Of a stretch of DNA of 64,000 nucleotides, positions 23,901 through 35,200 are shown in pieces. The notes beneath the pieces are model-generated. The model was given only the letters and a program-made list of their open reading frames with translations, was not told the DNA's origin and did no database searches. The DNA lies in NCBI GenBank assembly GCA_002633005.1, contig NMRA01000104.1, positions 556,841-620,840 on the forward strand, written 5' to 3'. The number at the start of each line of letters is the position of its first letter. Position 1 is the stretch's first letter. The DNA is from Phoronis australis. Lineage: Eukaryota > Phoronida > Phoronidae. A program made the position numbers and the translations under genes.

Positions 23901-26101
23901 CATCCCTAAGAAGTAGATTTGCCACGATCAGTTTAAAAAGTATTTTTTACGATACTTCGCATTCCATGCCTCTTCAATTGAGTCACAGGGTTGTGAAAGA
24001 AAAAGAAGAAGAGGTTCCACAGCAACAAGTTTTTCGTACATGACATTAAAATACAAAGCTAGCCTGTAATAACTCCACACACACTCCAGAACATAGTTAT
24101 CCCTTGGAACACAAGTTCGACAACATGTTGCAAATCAGTATGTTACCTGTGGTATCTGCAAGGCTTAGATGAACCAAAANAAGACAGCACAACAAGGCAG
24201 GAAACAACTAAAACATCAAAACAGAGAAATAACAACACGTGTCACAATATCTGGTACTTTAAATAATTGAGAGGTTAGCATCCCTAAGTAGTAGATTTGC
24301 CACGATCAGTTTAAAAAGTATTTTTTACGATACTTCGCATTCCATGCCTCTTCAATTGAGTCATAGGGTTGTGAAAGAAAAAGAAGAAGAGGTTCCACAG
24401 CAACAAGTTTTTCGTACATGACATTAAAATACAAAGCTAGCCTGTAATAACTCCACACACACTCCAGAACATAGTTATCCCTTGGAACACAAGTTCGACA
24501 ACATGTTGCAAATCAGTATGTTACCTGTGGTATCTGCAAGGCTTAGATGAACCAAAACACAGTATCAAGTACTGTCAAACACAGAAAATGTCGGTTAATG
24601 AAAAAAAAGTTCCTCTTAATATGTTTAATAACACCAGAACCATTCAATAACCTATATACATCAATATATTCCAAACAAATGTCATATTTCCCAAGCTATT
24701 TTTTCAACAGTACCATTGCCGAAAGTTAATGTTGTGATTTGAAAAAAGACATCAAACTTTAACCTACTGACCTAGTTTTTACTCGTGTGCCATTTGTAAA
24801 CGAGCGTTTTCGAGGGTTTCATCAGCACTAGTCGGATATAATGGACCCTAACTTATTCCAAATAAATCCACTAAATATAGGTCTAAATGAATGATTTTGG
24901 TATCATTGCATTCCTCAGACATCTGGCTATCCGTACAAATCCTTTTCACGACCCTCAATTACTCTAGTCTATAACTATGCTATTCCGAACTCGGTCCACT
25001 TTAGTCACGCGCATCGTTAAATCGGCAGCCATTTCAGGGAACATACTATATCTGGTGCCATCAATCGGCGATTTGCTACAACACGCGTTGTTCCTTTTTC
25101 ATCAGTCAACATGGACGACGATAACATGACGATGACAGATACGATCATGAGAGAGACGACGAAGGTGATGACGAGAGCAGACGTACGATGATTAATAACG
25201 ATGACGTTAATAATTGACGAAATCGACCAATGACGTTGACTGATGAAAAAGGAACAGCGCGTGTTGTAGCAAATTGCCGATAGATGGCGCTAGATATAGT
25301 AAGTTCCCTGAAATGAATGCCGATTTCACGATGCGCGTGGCTAAAGTGGACCGAGTTCGGAATAGCATAGTTATAGACTTGAGAAATTGAGGATCATGAA
25401 AAGGATTTGTACGGATAGCCAGATGTCTGAGGAATGCAACGATACCAAAATCATTAATTTAGTCCTATATTTAGTGGATTTATTCGGCATAAATTAGGGT
25501 CCATTATATCCGACTAGTGCCGTTTCATTTGGCAGAAGGAGAAATAGACGAAGGAATGAGGTTGTAAGGTTTTAGGAACTGGCCCTTTTGATGATTCATT
25601 TAATTTGGATAACGCATTCTTGTGATGGAAACGTGAACTTAAAAAAGATCATGTTAAAATCCAGGTAGCACATTCCAAATTTCTTTGCAAACTGATGTTT
25701 GCGAAAACTCACAAAAGAGCCAACACATGTCTCTCAATAGACATTACTTTGACAGCTGGACAATGCAATCAAAAATACGCAACCAGATATCAATCAAGTA
25801 TATTTTTCTTTAGGCCTACCGTAAATTGGTTAAAAGTTTAAAACATTCAGTATTCTAAAAAATCAATGTCTACAGTGACACTAAAAGTTTCGTTAGTGAC
25901 CCGCGAATATAGAGTAGCTTGTAGTTGTAAACTCTTGACAGTCATCAGTAGCTAAGGTTCGCCGGTAACCGGTCTCAGTCTCCAACCTAAGACTGGTACG
26001 ACTCAATTCAGCATTCAGATCAACTAACATAAACTGATACTCAGATGAGTTGAATGATCAACGTGTTTTAAGATTTTTTACTTACTTAAAAGTCTGATCA
26101 T
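17932..26101 (-). CDS. PDIA6: Protein disulfide-isomerase A6 (P5/ERp5), complete, 11 coding exons
   Basis: Coding exons in transcript order are 26086-26101, 23694-23829, 23331-23388, 22395-22521, 22048-22181, 20758-20979, 20335-20472, 20051-20208, 19643-19801, 19003-19099 and 17932-18009. They total 1323 nt and encode 440 residues, the length of human PDIA6; all junctions are GT/AG and all phases close. Residues 1-19 form a hydrophobic signal peptide. Two thioredoxin domains carry APWCGHC active sites (cysteines about 52/55 and 192/195), joined by a Gly/Ser-rich linker, and are followed by the non-catalytic b domain. An acidic tail ends in KEEL, a KDEL-type ER-retention signal. By family knowledge it is an ER-luminal oxidoreductase that makes, breaks and rearranges disulfides in secretory proteins. 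Exon 1 contributes only five codons plus one base. The gene is divergent from INTS9. Intron 1 contains an assembly overlap and a fold-back transposon. Confidence 0.96.
20648..20777. repeat. 49-bp tandem repeat spanning the 5' splice site of PDIA6 exon 6
   Basis: The last ~19 nt of the exon, the donor site and about 30 nt of intron are repeated at 49-bp spacing; the ttgcagtctta word starts at 20746, 20697 and 20648. The copy at 20697 keeps an intact donor (gtaag on the minus strand). The farthest copy has a degraded gttaag. The unit is not a multiple of three, so use of the second donor would shift the reading frame and reach a stop soon after. Confidence 0.8.
23803..24557. repeat. 377-bp near-identical overlap flanking the N at 24180 (PDIA6 exon 2/intron 1)
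   Basis: Bases 23803-24179 match 24181-24557 with very few substitutions. The overlap includes the 5' end of PDIA6 exon 2 and its acceptor, so a partial second copy of that exon start appears near 24181-24207. It should be ignored as an artefact in the gene model. Confidence 0.85.
24823..25521. mobile_element. Fold-back DNA transposon (about 286-bp inverted arms) in PDIA6 intron 1
   Basis: The left arm (about 24825-25110) and right arm (about 25235-25520) are long, slightly diverged reverse complements, starting gcactagtcggatataat and ending with its complement. They flank a central part of about 124 bp that is rich in GACGA words. The insertion is bracketed by a direct repeat, tttcat (or gtttcat), at 24817-24822 and 25523-25528, consistent with a 6-7 bp target-site duplication. 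There is no transposase frame, so it is non-autonomous. The right arm contains an agatggcgcta sequence absent from the matching left-arm position. Confidence 0.8.
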
Positions 26102-26188
26102 TTCTAACAAGGACAACCCGCTTCTCCAACCTGCTCTCAAACTCTCAACTCAGCTTGTGTGCGTTTGTTTTCACACACGTTTCCTTTT

Positions 26189-26207
26189 CGTGGCCACAGC
26201 TGATTGG
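26189..26207 (-). promoter_or_regulatory. Endoplasmic reticulum stress response element (ERSE), exact consensus
   Basis: On the minus strand the sequence is CCAAT, then nine bases (cagctgtgg), then CCACG. This is the exact mammalian ERSE-I consensus bound by NF-Y (CCAAT) and ATF6/XBP1 (CCACG). It is oriented toward PDIA6, about 90-105 bp upstream of its ATG. PDIA6 is an established unfolded-protein-response target in vertebrates, which makes a chance match unlikely. Confidence 0.8.
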
Positions 26208-26228
26208 TCAACTAGTTCTGCCTCAGTC

Positions 26229-26236
26229 CCACGTCA
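26229..26236 (-). promoter_or_regulatory. UPRE/ATF6-XBP1 core TGACGTGG
   Basis: The minus strand reads ggTGACGTGGga, an exact match to the TGACGTG(G/A) unfolded-protein-response element. It lies 22 bp from the ERSE, within the same divergent promoter and about 65 bp from the INTS9 ATG. The match is short, so on its own it would be weak evidence; its position beside the ERSE strengthens it. Confidence 0.65.
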
Positions 26237-26299
26237 CCTCTATTTCCTGTAATTTTTCCGACAGGTGTCACTGTCCACCGGAAACAGTAGTTCTGCAAA

Positions 26300-29200
26300 A
26301 TGCGACTGGTAAGAAATTGTGTCTTTATTCTTGTCAATGAATCTTTTTACAACGAGGATTGAGGACAGGATGGAGGTCATAGGGTATTTTCTACTTCCCA
26401 GTCCGTCCGGGAAATTATTTCTAGAACAACTCATCCACTGTCACTCTACATACGTCTTTGACTTTTGTGAGTTCATTTTTTGCATAGCCAGCCAGTTAGC
26501 GCTATGACTATTAAGAACTATCCTCAAAATACAGTTAGGTTCCACTGTGTGTATTTCTTCCGTAGTCCCCGAAATTGCACCCAGCCAGGGTATTTCTGCT
26601 CGTCACCTCACCGTGAAACTTGTATCAACATGTAAAGGTAAAGACCGGACGGGGGTGCATGCAAAATCTGGGAATCAACCGGTATACTCACCTTGCCCGT
26701 TACAGCCGTTTAAGTGAAAAACAATGCAATAAACTTCATTTTCTTGCGTAACACTCCGCCTTTTCTAACAATAAAAAGTATGTCGTCGTTTTGAAAACAG
26801 TACGCTCGTGTCATGCGCACGCGCCTTTTCCTGAATTTTTACATCTCTCGGGAGATGATAGGCAATGACCATCGCCTCTGTTGGCCCGAACCAGAGGCGA
26901 TGTAGAGGCTATAGGCGCTCTGTACGCCCGAAGCTTTTCGGCGAATTATGCCTCGCACCGACTAAACCATCAAAGTCACGTTATAACTACCTTTTGCGCA
27001 TAGACGAACACCTTAGGAGGTTGTCGATGTGTTTAAGTCCTTCCAACTCGAACAAATACTCCCGTTATGAAACTTTTTCTTCGAGCAGTCCCTATTTCAG
27101 TTCCCAAAATCGTGAAATCAAAATTTTCATTTTTTTTAACCAGGCCGAAGGTCAGAAGTTGCGATCCTACCGGCGAACTTTGAAAGCTGAAGTTCCCGCC
27201 CTTTGCGTACGTGCTGCCNAGTATTTGTTCGAGTTGGAAGGACTTAAACACATCGACAACCTCCTAAGGTGTTCCTCTATGCGCAAAAGGTATTTATAAC
27301 AACGTGACTTTGATGGTTTAGTCGGTGCGAGGCATAATTCGCCGAAAAGCTTCCGGCGTACAGAGCGCCTATTGCCTATACATCGCCTCTGGTTCGGGCC
27401 AACAGAGGCGATGGTCATTGCCTAGGGAGATGATACCTTGGCAGCAGCAAAATTTCTTCTGAAATTCGGTTTTTCGGTATCAAAATTCTAAAAACTTATA
27501 ATGCAGTTTTGATAATTTGTTGTGACGTGTACGCAACCTCGTGAAAGGAGAACAGTTGATTGAAGAATCGGCAAAAAAAGAAACTGGCCAATACGTGACA
27601 CAATATTTCATGGCGCCGAAAGCCGTTGTTAAAGATCGCTCCACAACTTTTGCATCAGAATAATGGTAGAACACCATGTTTTCCAACACCGTTAAATAAT
27701 TCAGTTTACTCAAGGAAGACTGTAGTTTTTTAATGACACTAATTTTGTGTCAGATTTTATCTCACCACTTTTTTACCCACATCGGTGCAAAGCTGTATGT
27801 TTAATATAACAGCATTGTACTAAGGCTAAGTTTTGCATTGCATTGGCATTGGCACTGGCACCCTTGGCTTGCCTTTGGCGCATTATCTCAGGCCAGTGTC
27901 AGTGCTAGGGTGCTCAGCGATCCCTCGTACTAGTAGCCTTGCTTGTAGGCTTGCTGTGCTCTGTGGTCTTCGGCTTGGTATCGTTGTATTCCTACAGGTT
28001 CTCTAGCTTAAGGTGTCTTGAAGTACTCACCAGTTAATAAAACACATCTATCCGAGCTCCTGTAAAACCCTATCTAGCCACACTATATAGAATACTACAA
28101 GGTATGACACTCTGGACAAGAAATTCCATGGGTGCTTCAATTCAGCCGTCCATAGCAAACACAAAACTCAATAAATTTACACAATAGAGAGGTTCAACAA
28201 ACCATGAGGAATTGTTCTTTCCCCCTATACCATTTACAGCTTCCTGCTCCACCTAATTCGCAACAAATTTGCTGTCAAAGCAAAAAATTCTCCCTAAAAA
28301 GTTGCTTTCTGTTTTCCAATTTTGCACAGAACAGAAATTTTGAGGAAAATTTGCTTCGGTGAAGTTATCACCATCTCCAAAATATTCTTCAAAAACAAAA
28401 TCGGTCAAATGGCACGTGCTCATGTCATGAACATACTGTCTTGGCATCTGAATTTTCTTTGTTATAAAAACGGCTGTCTAACTACCTTACCTGTAGTCTT
28501 GGTTTAGAACTACATAGATCTGCAGCTTTGGAAAATGTGGGTAAATTCTGGCGAAATCGAATGTGACAAAAATTAATGTCATTCCTCATTGAGTAAGATA
28601 CATAAATGATTCTAAAAAATTTACCGCTTCTAAATTTTAGGAGGGATAATAATGTATTGGCTTTCAGCACCATGAAATAGAGCGTCACCTATAGGCCAAT
28701 TTATTTTTTGCCATCTATTCAGTCAATTATTCTTCTTCCAAAAGGTTGCATTCAGCTCACACAAATTACCATAATTGCTTCCACTTCATTATCAGTTGTG
28801 TTTTATTGCTGGGCTTGAAATTGGAATTCCGCTTGATCTCAAGATTGTGTATGTGTGAACTTGGAATATCCGAGTAAATGTAGCAAGTTCGCTAAAAACA
28901 CTCATGTTCTCGTTGATGCATAATTGCACTGCCCAAAAGCAAATCACATGTTATAAATATGAATTTTAGCCAACCTTTATCAGCTTTTTCGACTGTTGGT
29001 TATCATATTTACCAAAGAATAATCAGGGCTTTGAATTTTCCTCTTTTAAGAGGAATTCCTCTTTTTTGGTTTTGATTTTCTCTTATTTGATTTCTAGTTT
29101 CCTCTTTTTCATCTCTTCATAATTTTGCCTTTATTCATGCAAAAAGATATTTCATTTAAATTTTACAACACAAGTATATTTCTATAACACAAGCCTATTT

Positions 29201-32200
29201 ATTTATGGAACTGTACGTAACCTGGAAAATTTTTTGCCGTTGGTCATTCCTAGCCCTGCATAATAGTTTTACCATTCACATACTCCTCCTCCAATTCTGT
29301 GACACAAGTTCCTGTAAAGGAGAACGTGGGTGTTTGGGGAGCCAATAATTACAAAACATGTTGGTACTGAACTACAACTTTCAGATGATTGGTATTTGAT
29401 GAAAGGTACGGTAATTCCAAGTTCACGCATATGCAATCTTGAGATTAAGCATAACTCCAAGTTCAAGCGCAGCTTTATTAAAAGCAAACCAAATTTCTAG
29501 GTAAATTTTGCTTTTACAAAGTTTTCATCACCTCCCAAAGATGTCAAGTCAAGCAAATGGTAAATGCGTGTGTTACGAGCCTTCTTTTTTCAAGTGGATG
29601 ACAGATATTTCTTACAAAAGCTGAAAAATCATGCCACTTCCTTGTATTGCTCTGCGTTTCATTTAAACATCTACTTCTAAAGAAGACAGTGGTTTGTTGA
29701 AAAATGATATTTTAAAAGTTATTATTAATACAAAAGATTTTTGCTTCAACTCCGTATTTTCTTCATCATGTAAACTTCTTGAGTCTGCTTCCCCTGCTAC
29801 TTTCGTTTTTGTAAAAGAAGCAGTTCTGTCTCTTTGCAGTACTGTCTCTCAGGTAACCCCAACCAGCCATGTTTTGTGGTGAAGTTCAAACAGACGACCA
29901 TTATGTTGGACTGTGGCCTGGACATGCAATCTGTCACTAACTTCCTGCCTCAGCCACTTGTACAAAGGTACGAGCAGTAGTAAATTTACGAACTCGGATG
30001 TAGCGTCCTCCCTACTTATGACTTGTCAGTTGTCATTGTGTGTTCTAATGTTAGACATTTATAATTTAAAGTGGCTATGAAATTGCACAAAGACCAACAC
30101 GTTGAAGCCATGAATTTTGTATAATTGGCAAGAGGTCAAAATCAAAAGCTAATTTCTTTGACAAAATTTTGGTTTACAGCTGTTTCATTATAGCCAGACA
30201 CAACAAATTTTGTTTTGAGTTCATTCAAGTTATTTAAAAGCTTATTAAGCTTATATGTGCTGAAGTTGACATGTAAAAGATTATTTGCATTTCATTCATT
30301 GCTTAAATCTGTCCGATGTAAAACTTTGAATTTCATTTTAAGGACTTGGTCGAATACGAATTTATTGGAAATTTCTTATTTTGAGGGTATTTGCAATGTG
30401 TTTTGCTGAACCCTAGTCCGGTGCAGCTGAGAATGTAGGCTTATAGCCATCGTAGCCAGTTCACTCAGTAATCTGACTAATCGTTCTTCATACTGATGTT
30501 GACTTATCTCTCCTTGTTGTCTACAGCACTCGTTTGTCCAAGTTGCCAGGATACACACCAACCTCCTACTCTGGCTCTCAGTCAATCAGTCATGTAAGTC
30601 ATTTTACTGTCATCTATATACCTAAACTGCAGTAGGTTGCTTGCCTTTTTATGCGCGCACATATACATTATGCGGGTGCATATTGTTGTCATTTCTGTCT
30701 GGTAGTGTGGCATCCACTGCTGTATTTCCTAAATTCCTTGCAAGATCCTAATAAGATTTGGCAGATCTAGGTTTTCCAATGAAGCTGACAACAAGTTTTG
30801 GGCCAATCAGACTATCGCTCTATCCCTAGCAGCAATTTTTTTACAGTTGTCGCCATATCTTCAGAGTTCATTGATTGATTGATGTGTGAAATTTAGTACA
30901 TCACCCAGTGGCTGTTTTAGGATATGCTTGTAAAAGTATACTGTTTGTGGTGCAGTTGTGGGCACATTTCAATGTTTTGGTGGATCAAAAACTTCAAAGT
31001 TAGGTAAAATAAGAATCAGGTGTTTATTAAGCTAAAATATCACCTATTAACTCTATTCCAACCATGGTGTAATCATAGAAATTGAGAAGTTATTTGATGA
31101 CTTTCTTTTTGTGACGCGTTGCAAAGTTCAATCAAAACGACTGACATTTGGCATGTTTGAAATATTAGAGAAATCTACAAAGAACCTGGATGATCTTAAT
31201 GCAGGTTAACATGATAAAGGAGCTGGTGATGGCAAAATGGAAGGAATAATTTAGAATATTTTCTTTAATGAAACTAAATTCATTGTTTTATTGCCCTGCG
31301 AGGGGATAAAAGTTTTATGTGGACAATTAAATTTTAGTTCATGAACAATGTGTGGAGTAAGTGTTGTCACCATAATGTTGTAGAGTGGCGCGTTTTGTCC
31401 CATTGTTTACTTCGATATCTGAAACTGACTGTTCATGAGAAGCATTGGTGAATATTCGAGTTAGTAAAAAGTTCTAAACTATGAACATGTCACATACGTT
31501 TATCATAACAACAGAAACCTCAATATTCAGTTTTGTTAACGCATTTTCCAAGCTCAGTGTGGTATAATCTCGCCATTAGTAGACTGATAATTTTTCATTG
31601 TTCAATAAGGGTGTTGTGAAGTCTCATAATTTCTCAATAGCCAAACGTTTTCTGGTGCTAGCTGTGGTATGGAATTTGATAATTATGCTATGCATCATTC
31701 AGGAAAACAGACAAGGAAATGAAATTTCACTTGTCCATCATAGTATGTTATAAATTAGTGAAGTTTTACATGATTATAACTTTTAATATTTTGTACCATA
31801 AATGGTTAGTGGTAGTTTCAACCACTAAAATATTTAACGTTGTGAAGATTAGCATGTTTGTACATTCTTTGTGTAGGAGTTAAAGGAGTGCGAAGGTCAG
31901 GTGTTTATAGATGGCACACCTGAGTTTACTGTGCCTGAGTTTGACTTATTGGACCTGTCTCAAGTGGACGTTCTCCTTATTTCCAACTGTCACTGCATGA
32001 TGGCTCTACCATACTTGACTGAGTACTCCAAGTTTAAAGGAACTGTCTACGCCACAGAGCCAACATTAACGACCGCCAAGTAAGTTTTCAAACAGCCCTG
32101 CTAAGAAGCTCTGACATCCCTGTACTAGTTCTTGAAAAGTATCAACTGTTGACATTAAGTTCACTGAATGTTTTTGTTACGGCAGTTCATATGTTTCAGT

Positions 32201-35200
32201 CAATTGCTGAATGATATGCTTCCTATTACACTACCAGCGTCACGTGTTCTTTGATCCGATGGTCATACTAGTCACACGCCTAAATCATTGCCCTGTTGGT
32301 TGTGCCAGATTTATTGTTGACATTTTCTCCAAGGTTACATATGCTGGAACTTGCTGAATACCTTGAAAACACTCCAAGAAAGAAGCAGGCTCATTTATGG
32401 AAACAGGCTGATGTCCTCAGGTAACTTTAATTTTCTGAGAAACATCATCTTAACATGTTCCTTGTCTTCACACCACTTTTGGCCTCGTGTTGATTGAACT
32501 GCCTTGACATTTCCAGTCTCACATATTATGACTCTGCCATGGAAATTGCACATTTCATTTGTCCACACATACATGTTTGTACATATGACCATCTTTTCTC
32601 TATGTGCGGCCGTCCAGGCACCTGCCATAATAGTCTCAATATTTAGCGGGATTGCTTATGCCAATTTTCAGATAAGTTAACTAGCAATGCTCCTTATATT
32701 TTTAAGTTCACGAAAACTGTTGCTCACTCTAGTATGTGAAAATGTTTGGAAAACTGAGAACTCCTATATCGCTATTTGCAAATTCACCATGTTGTTGCAT
32801 ATCAATGCTCTGTGTTGCTCATGCTGTTTTTTTTTTCAAGAAAAGATGGTGAGTTTACATACCAATAACCAGGCACTGCAATTTTCCTCTTTTATGGGGA
32901 TTTCTTCTTTTTTGGATCAGTTTTCAAAATTTTGGTGGGCATTTTATAAATTGAACTGTTAACTAGTCACCATTTTTCCTATGTAGTTTACTTGCCTTCA
33001 TGTCATGTTATCTTTTAATGAATAGTTGCCTTCCTGCCAGCCTGAAGGATGGTGTAACACCACATGCAGGTAGGAAACTCTACAACAGACATGATGTTGA
33101 GGCCAGCTTGTCCAAGGTGCAGATGGTGGGATTCAATGAGAAACTGGTATGTTACTTCCTGCTGCAGGCTCATAGCATCCTCTGCTCATTAGTAATGTGC
33201 TTGTGTGTCATCTACAAATGGTTTATTTCGACTTGGCTTCAACTCCAGACGACAGCGTTTTTCAGATTTGGATATCAATCAAGTCCATTTTTTAATCATC
33301 CCTGCACTTTTGTGTTGGTCATCATGACTCTTATGTGCCAATTACCTACAATGCTTCAGCCAGCGTTTTATTGCTGTAAAGTCATGATTGCTATTGCCAT
33401 AAGAATACAAAAGGAACTTAGATTGGTGTTTGTGATGTCAAGGGTTGATGAAACTCATGGTTGTTGTACAAATCTTTTGACAAAGTACATGGTTCTGTGA
33501 AATAGGTCAAGTTTCTAATGAGCATCGTAATAGCTGGAGCTTCTTGGGTGGATAGTGTTGATGTACGGTTAGGTCAAGAAAACAAACAACTTCTTATGTA
33601 TATTATATTCTCTTGGTGTATTTAGATTGCATAATGTCATCAATATTACCTGATTATGATTGTATTGCGGCTCACCTGAAATCCATCCGCTCAAGGCTTC
33701 ACTCAAAATTGCCTTTCCAATGCTGATATTCCTGCCACAGTCTGAGGCCTGGTGGGATTTATCGATCAGGAAATTCTTGCTCTAAGTTACAGCCTGAATT
33801 TGATTGTATTTTGAAGAGTTGTATCGGAAAAACAATAACAGGAACATAGTGGGTTGTTTCAAGAAGACTGTTAATATCTCTTGGGTGTCTCGAAGTTTAC
33901 CATTTTTGCTATTAGTAATTGTGAAATTGGTAAACAGCTAATAATACCAGCCTATTAAATCTGTACTTTATGTGGTCTCCATCTTCATCAATAACCAGAA
34001 AGTCTTTTCTTCCCTCTCAAAATGTTAAATTTCTGAATTCCTTCTTGATTCATGGTTCCCCGTGAAACTGAAATTGGTCTCTAATGAATCTTTTCATCAA
34101 TCTATTAATAACTATTTCCTGAGACACTGTCTTGATGACCTCCTAATCAGGCAAAATGATGTTCAATTTGGCTGAGGAAAACATTGATATTCCGGCACAC
34201 TGTTTTTCTGTTTCATCTTAGTTTGAAAAACTGTGTTTCAATGACAATAAAATGTCTATGTATATGACGTAGATTGTTATATGCTAATAGCAAGTGTATT
34301 GTCTGGTAAGTCAGTTACGGAGTTCGAATTTTGAAATTTGAGCTAACCTTCTTCCATAATATGAAATCAATTCAAATTTCTGACATTGAATTATGCTCTG
34401 TACTTGGAAATATATTGAAGTTACTGTGTACTAATTTTCATATGCATATTCTCAGTCAATTGCATTCAAAGAAGGCAATTTTGGGACACTCAAAATACAT
34501 GAGAAGCATGCTGGTTTCAATCAATGACTATTTTGGTTTTGTGTTAAGTTACCACATTCTTTACAGAGTGTGTTTGGAGCTGTCGAAATTATGGCCATCA
34601 GTTCAGGCTATTCTATAGGCAGCTGCAACTGGCTTATCAACTCAGAATACGAAAAGGTAAGTGACTTTAACAGTAATTATTGTTTAGGTCACTCATTTCA
34701 GTACCAATCATTTTTTAGGTTAATCATTTCACCACTAATCGTTGTTTAGGTCGGTCATTTCCACACCAATCATTGTTTAGGTCAGTCATTTCTGCACAAA
34801 TCATTGTTTAGGTCTGTCATTTCAGCACAAATCATTGTTTAGGTTCGTCATTTCACCACCAATCATTGTTTAGGTCAGTCACTTCAACACTAATTATTGT
34901 TCAGGTTAGTCACGTGAGCCTCCAGCTTTATTCTGTGATTTGGATTGCTTTGTTTTGCTTCTCAGTTTGTGTGGTAACCAAAGTAGTGAAAGTACAGTTA
35001 GTTACTTCTATCTGTTGCTGATGGTTGTCATTCTGTTGCAGATCTCATATGTATCAAATTCATCAACACTGACTACTCATCCAAGGGTAAGTATTAAAAG
35101 ATTATTAATCAAAGAACCACAGTTGGTTCTGTTTTTTTAATCTAGTCACCGGTGCAATATTTTTTATTTCAATAGCTGTGATGAGCAAATATGACATGGG

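Larger units (their letters stand above)
26102..26299. promoter_or_regulatory. Bidirectional promoter between PDIA6 (-) and INTS9 (+)
   Basis: Only 198 bp separate the two start codons, so both 5' UTRs and both core promoters must fit here. I see no TATA box. A CCAAT box (minus strand), an ETS-like accggaaac at about 26278-26286 next to the INTS9 start, an exact ERSE and an exact UPRE core are present. TATA-less CCAAT/ETS composition is typical of divergent housekeeping promoters. The first exons of both genes were inferred from splice signals and protein similarity, so a longer untranslated exon structure is possible. Confidence 0.75.

Noticed and set aside
26865-27299. A 144-residue plus-strand frame and matching minus-strand frames
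   Set aside because: They lie wholly inside the palindromic MITE and read through the N; the two arms give mirror-image peptides.
33000-33500. A 166-residue plus-strand frame
   Set aside because: It contains INTS9 exon 6 (33026-33146) but in a different frame for part of its length, and it runs on into the intron past a good donor.
34668-34917. Regular repeats resembling a CRISPR array
   Set aside because: Units are contiguous minisatellite copies without unique spacers, and the genome is eukaryotic.
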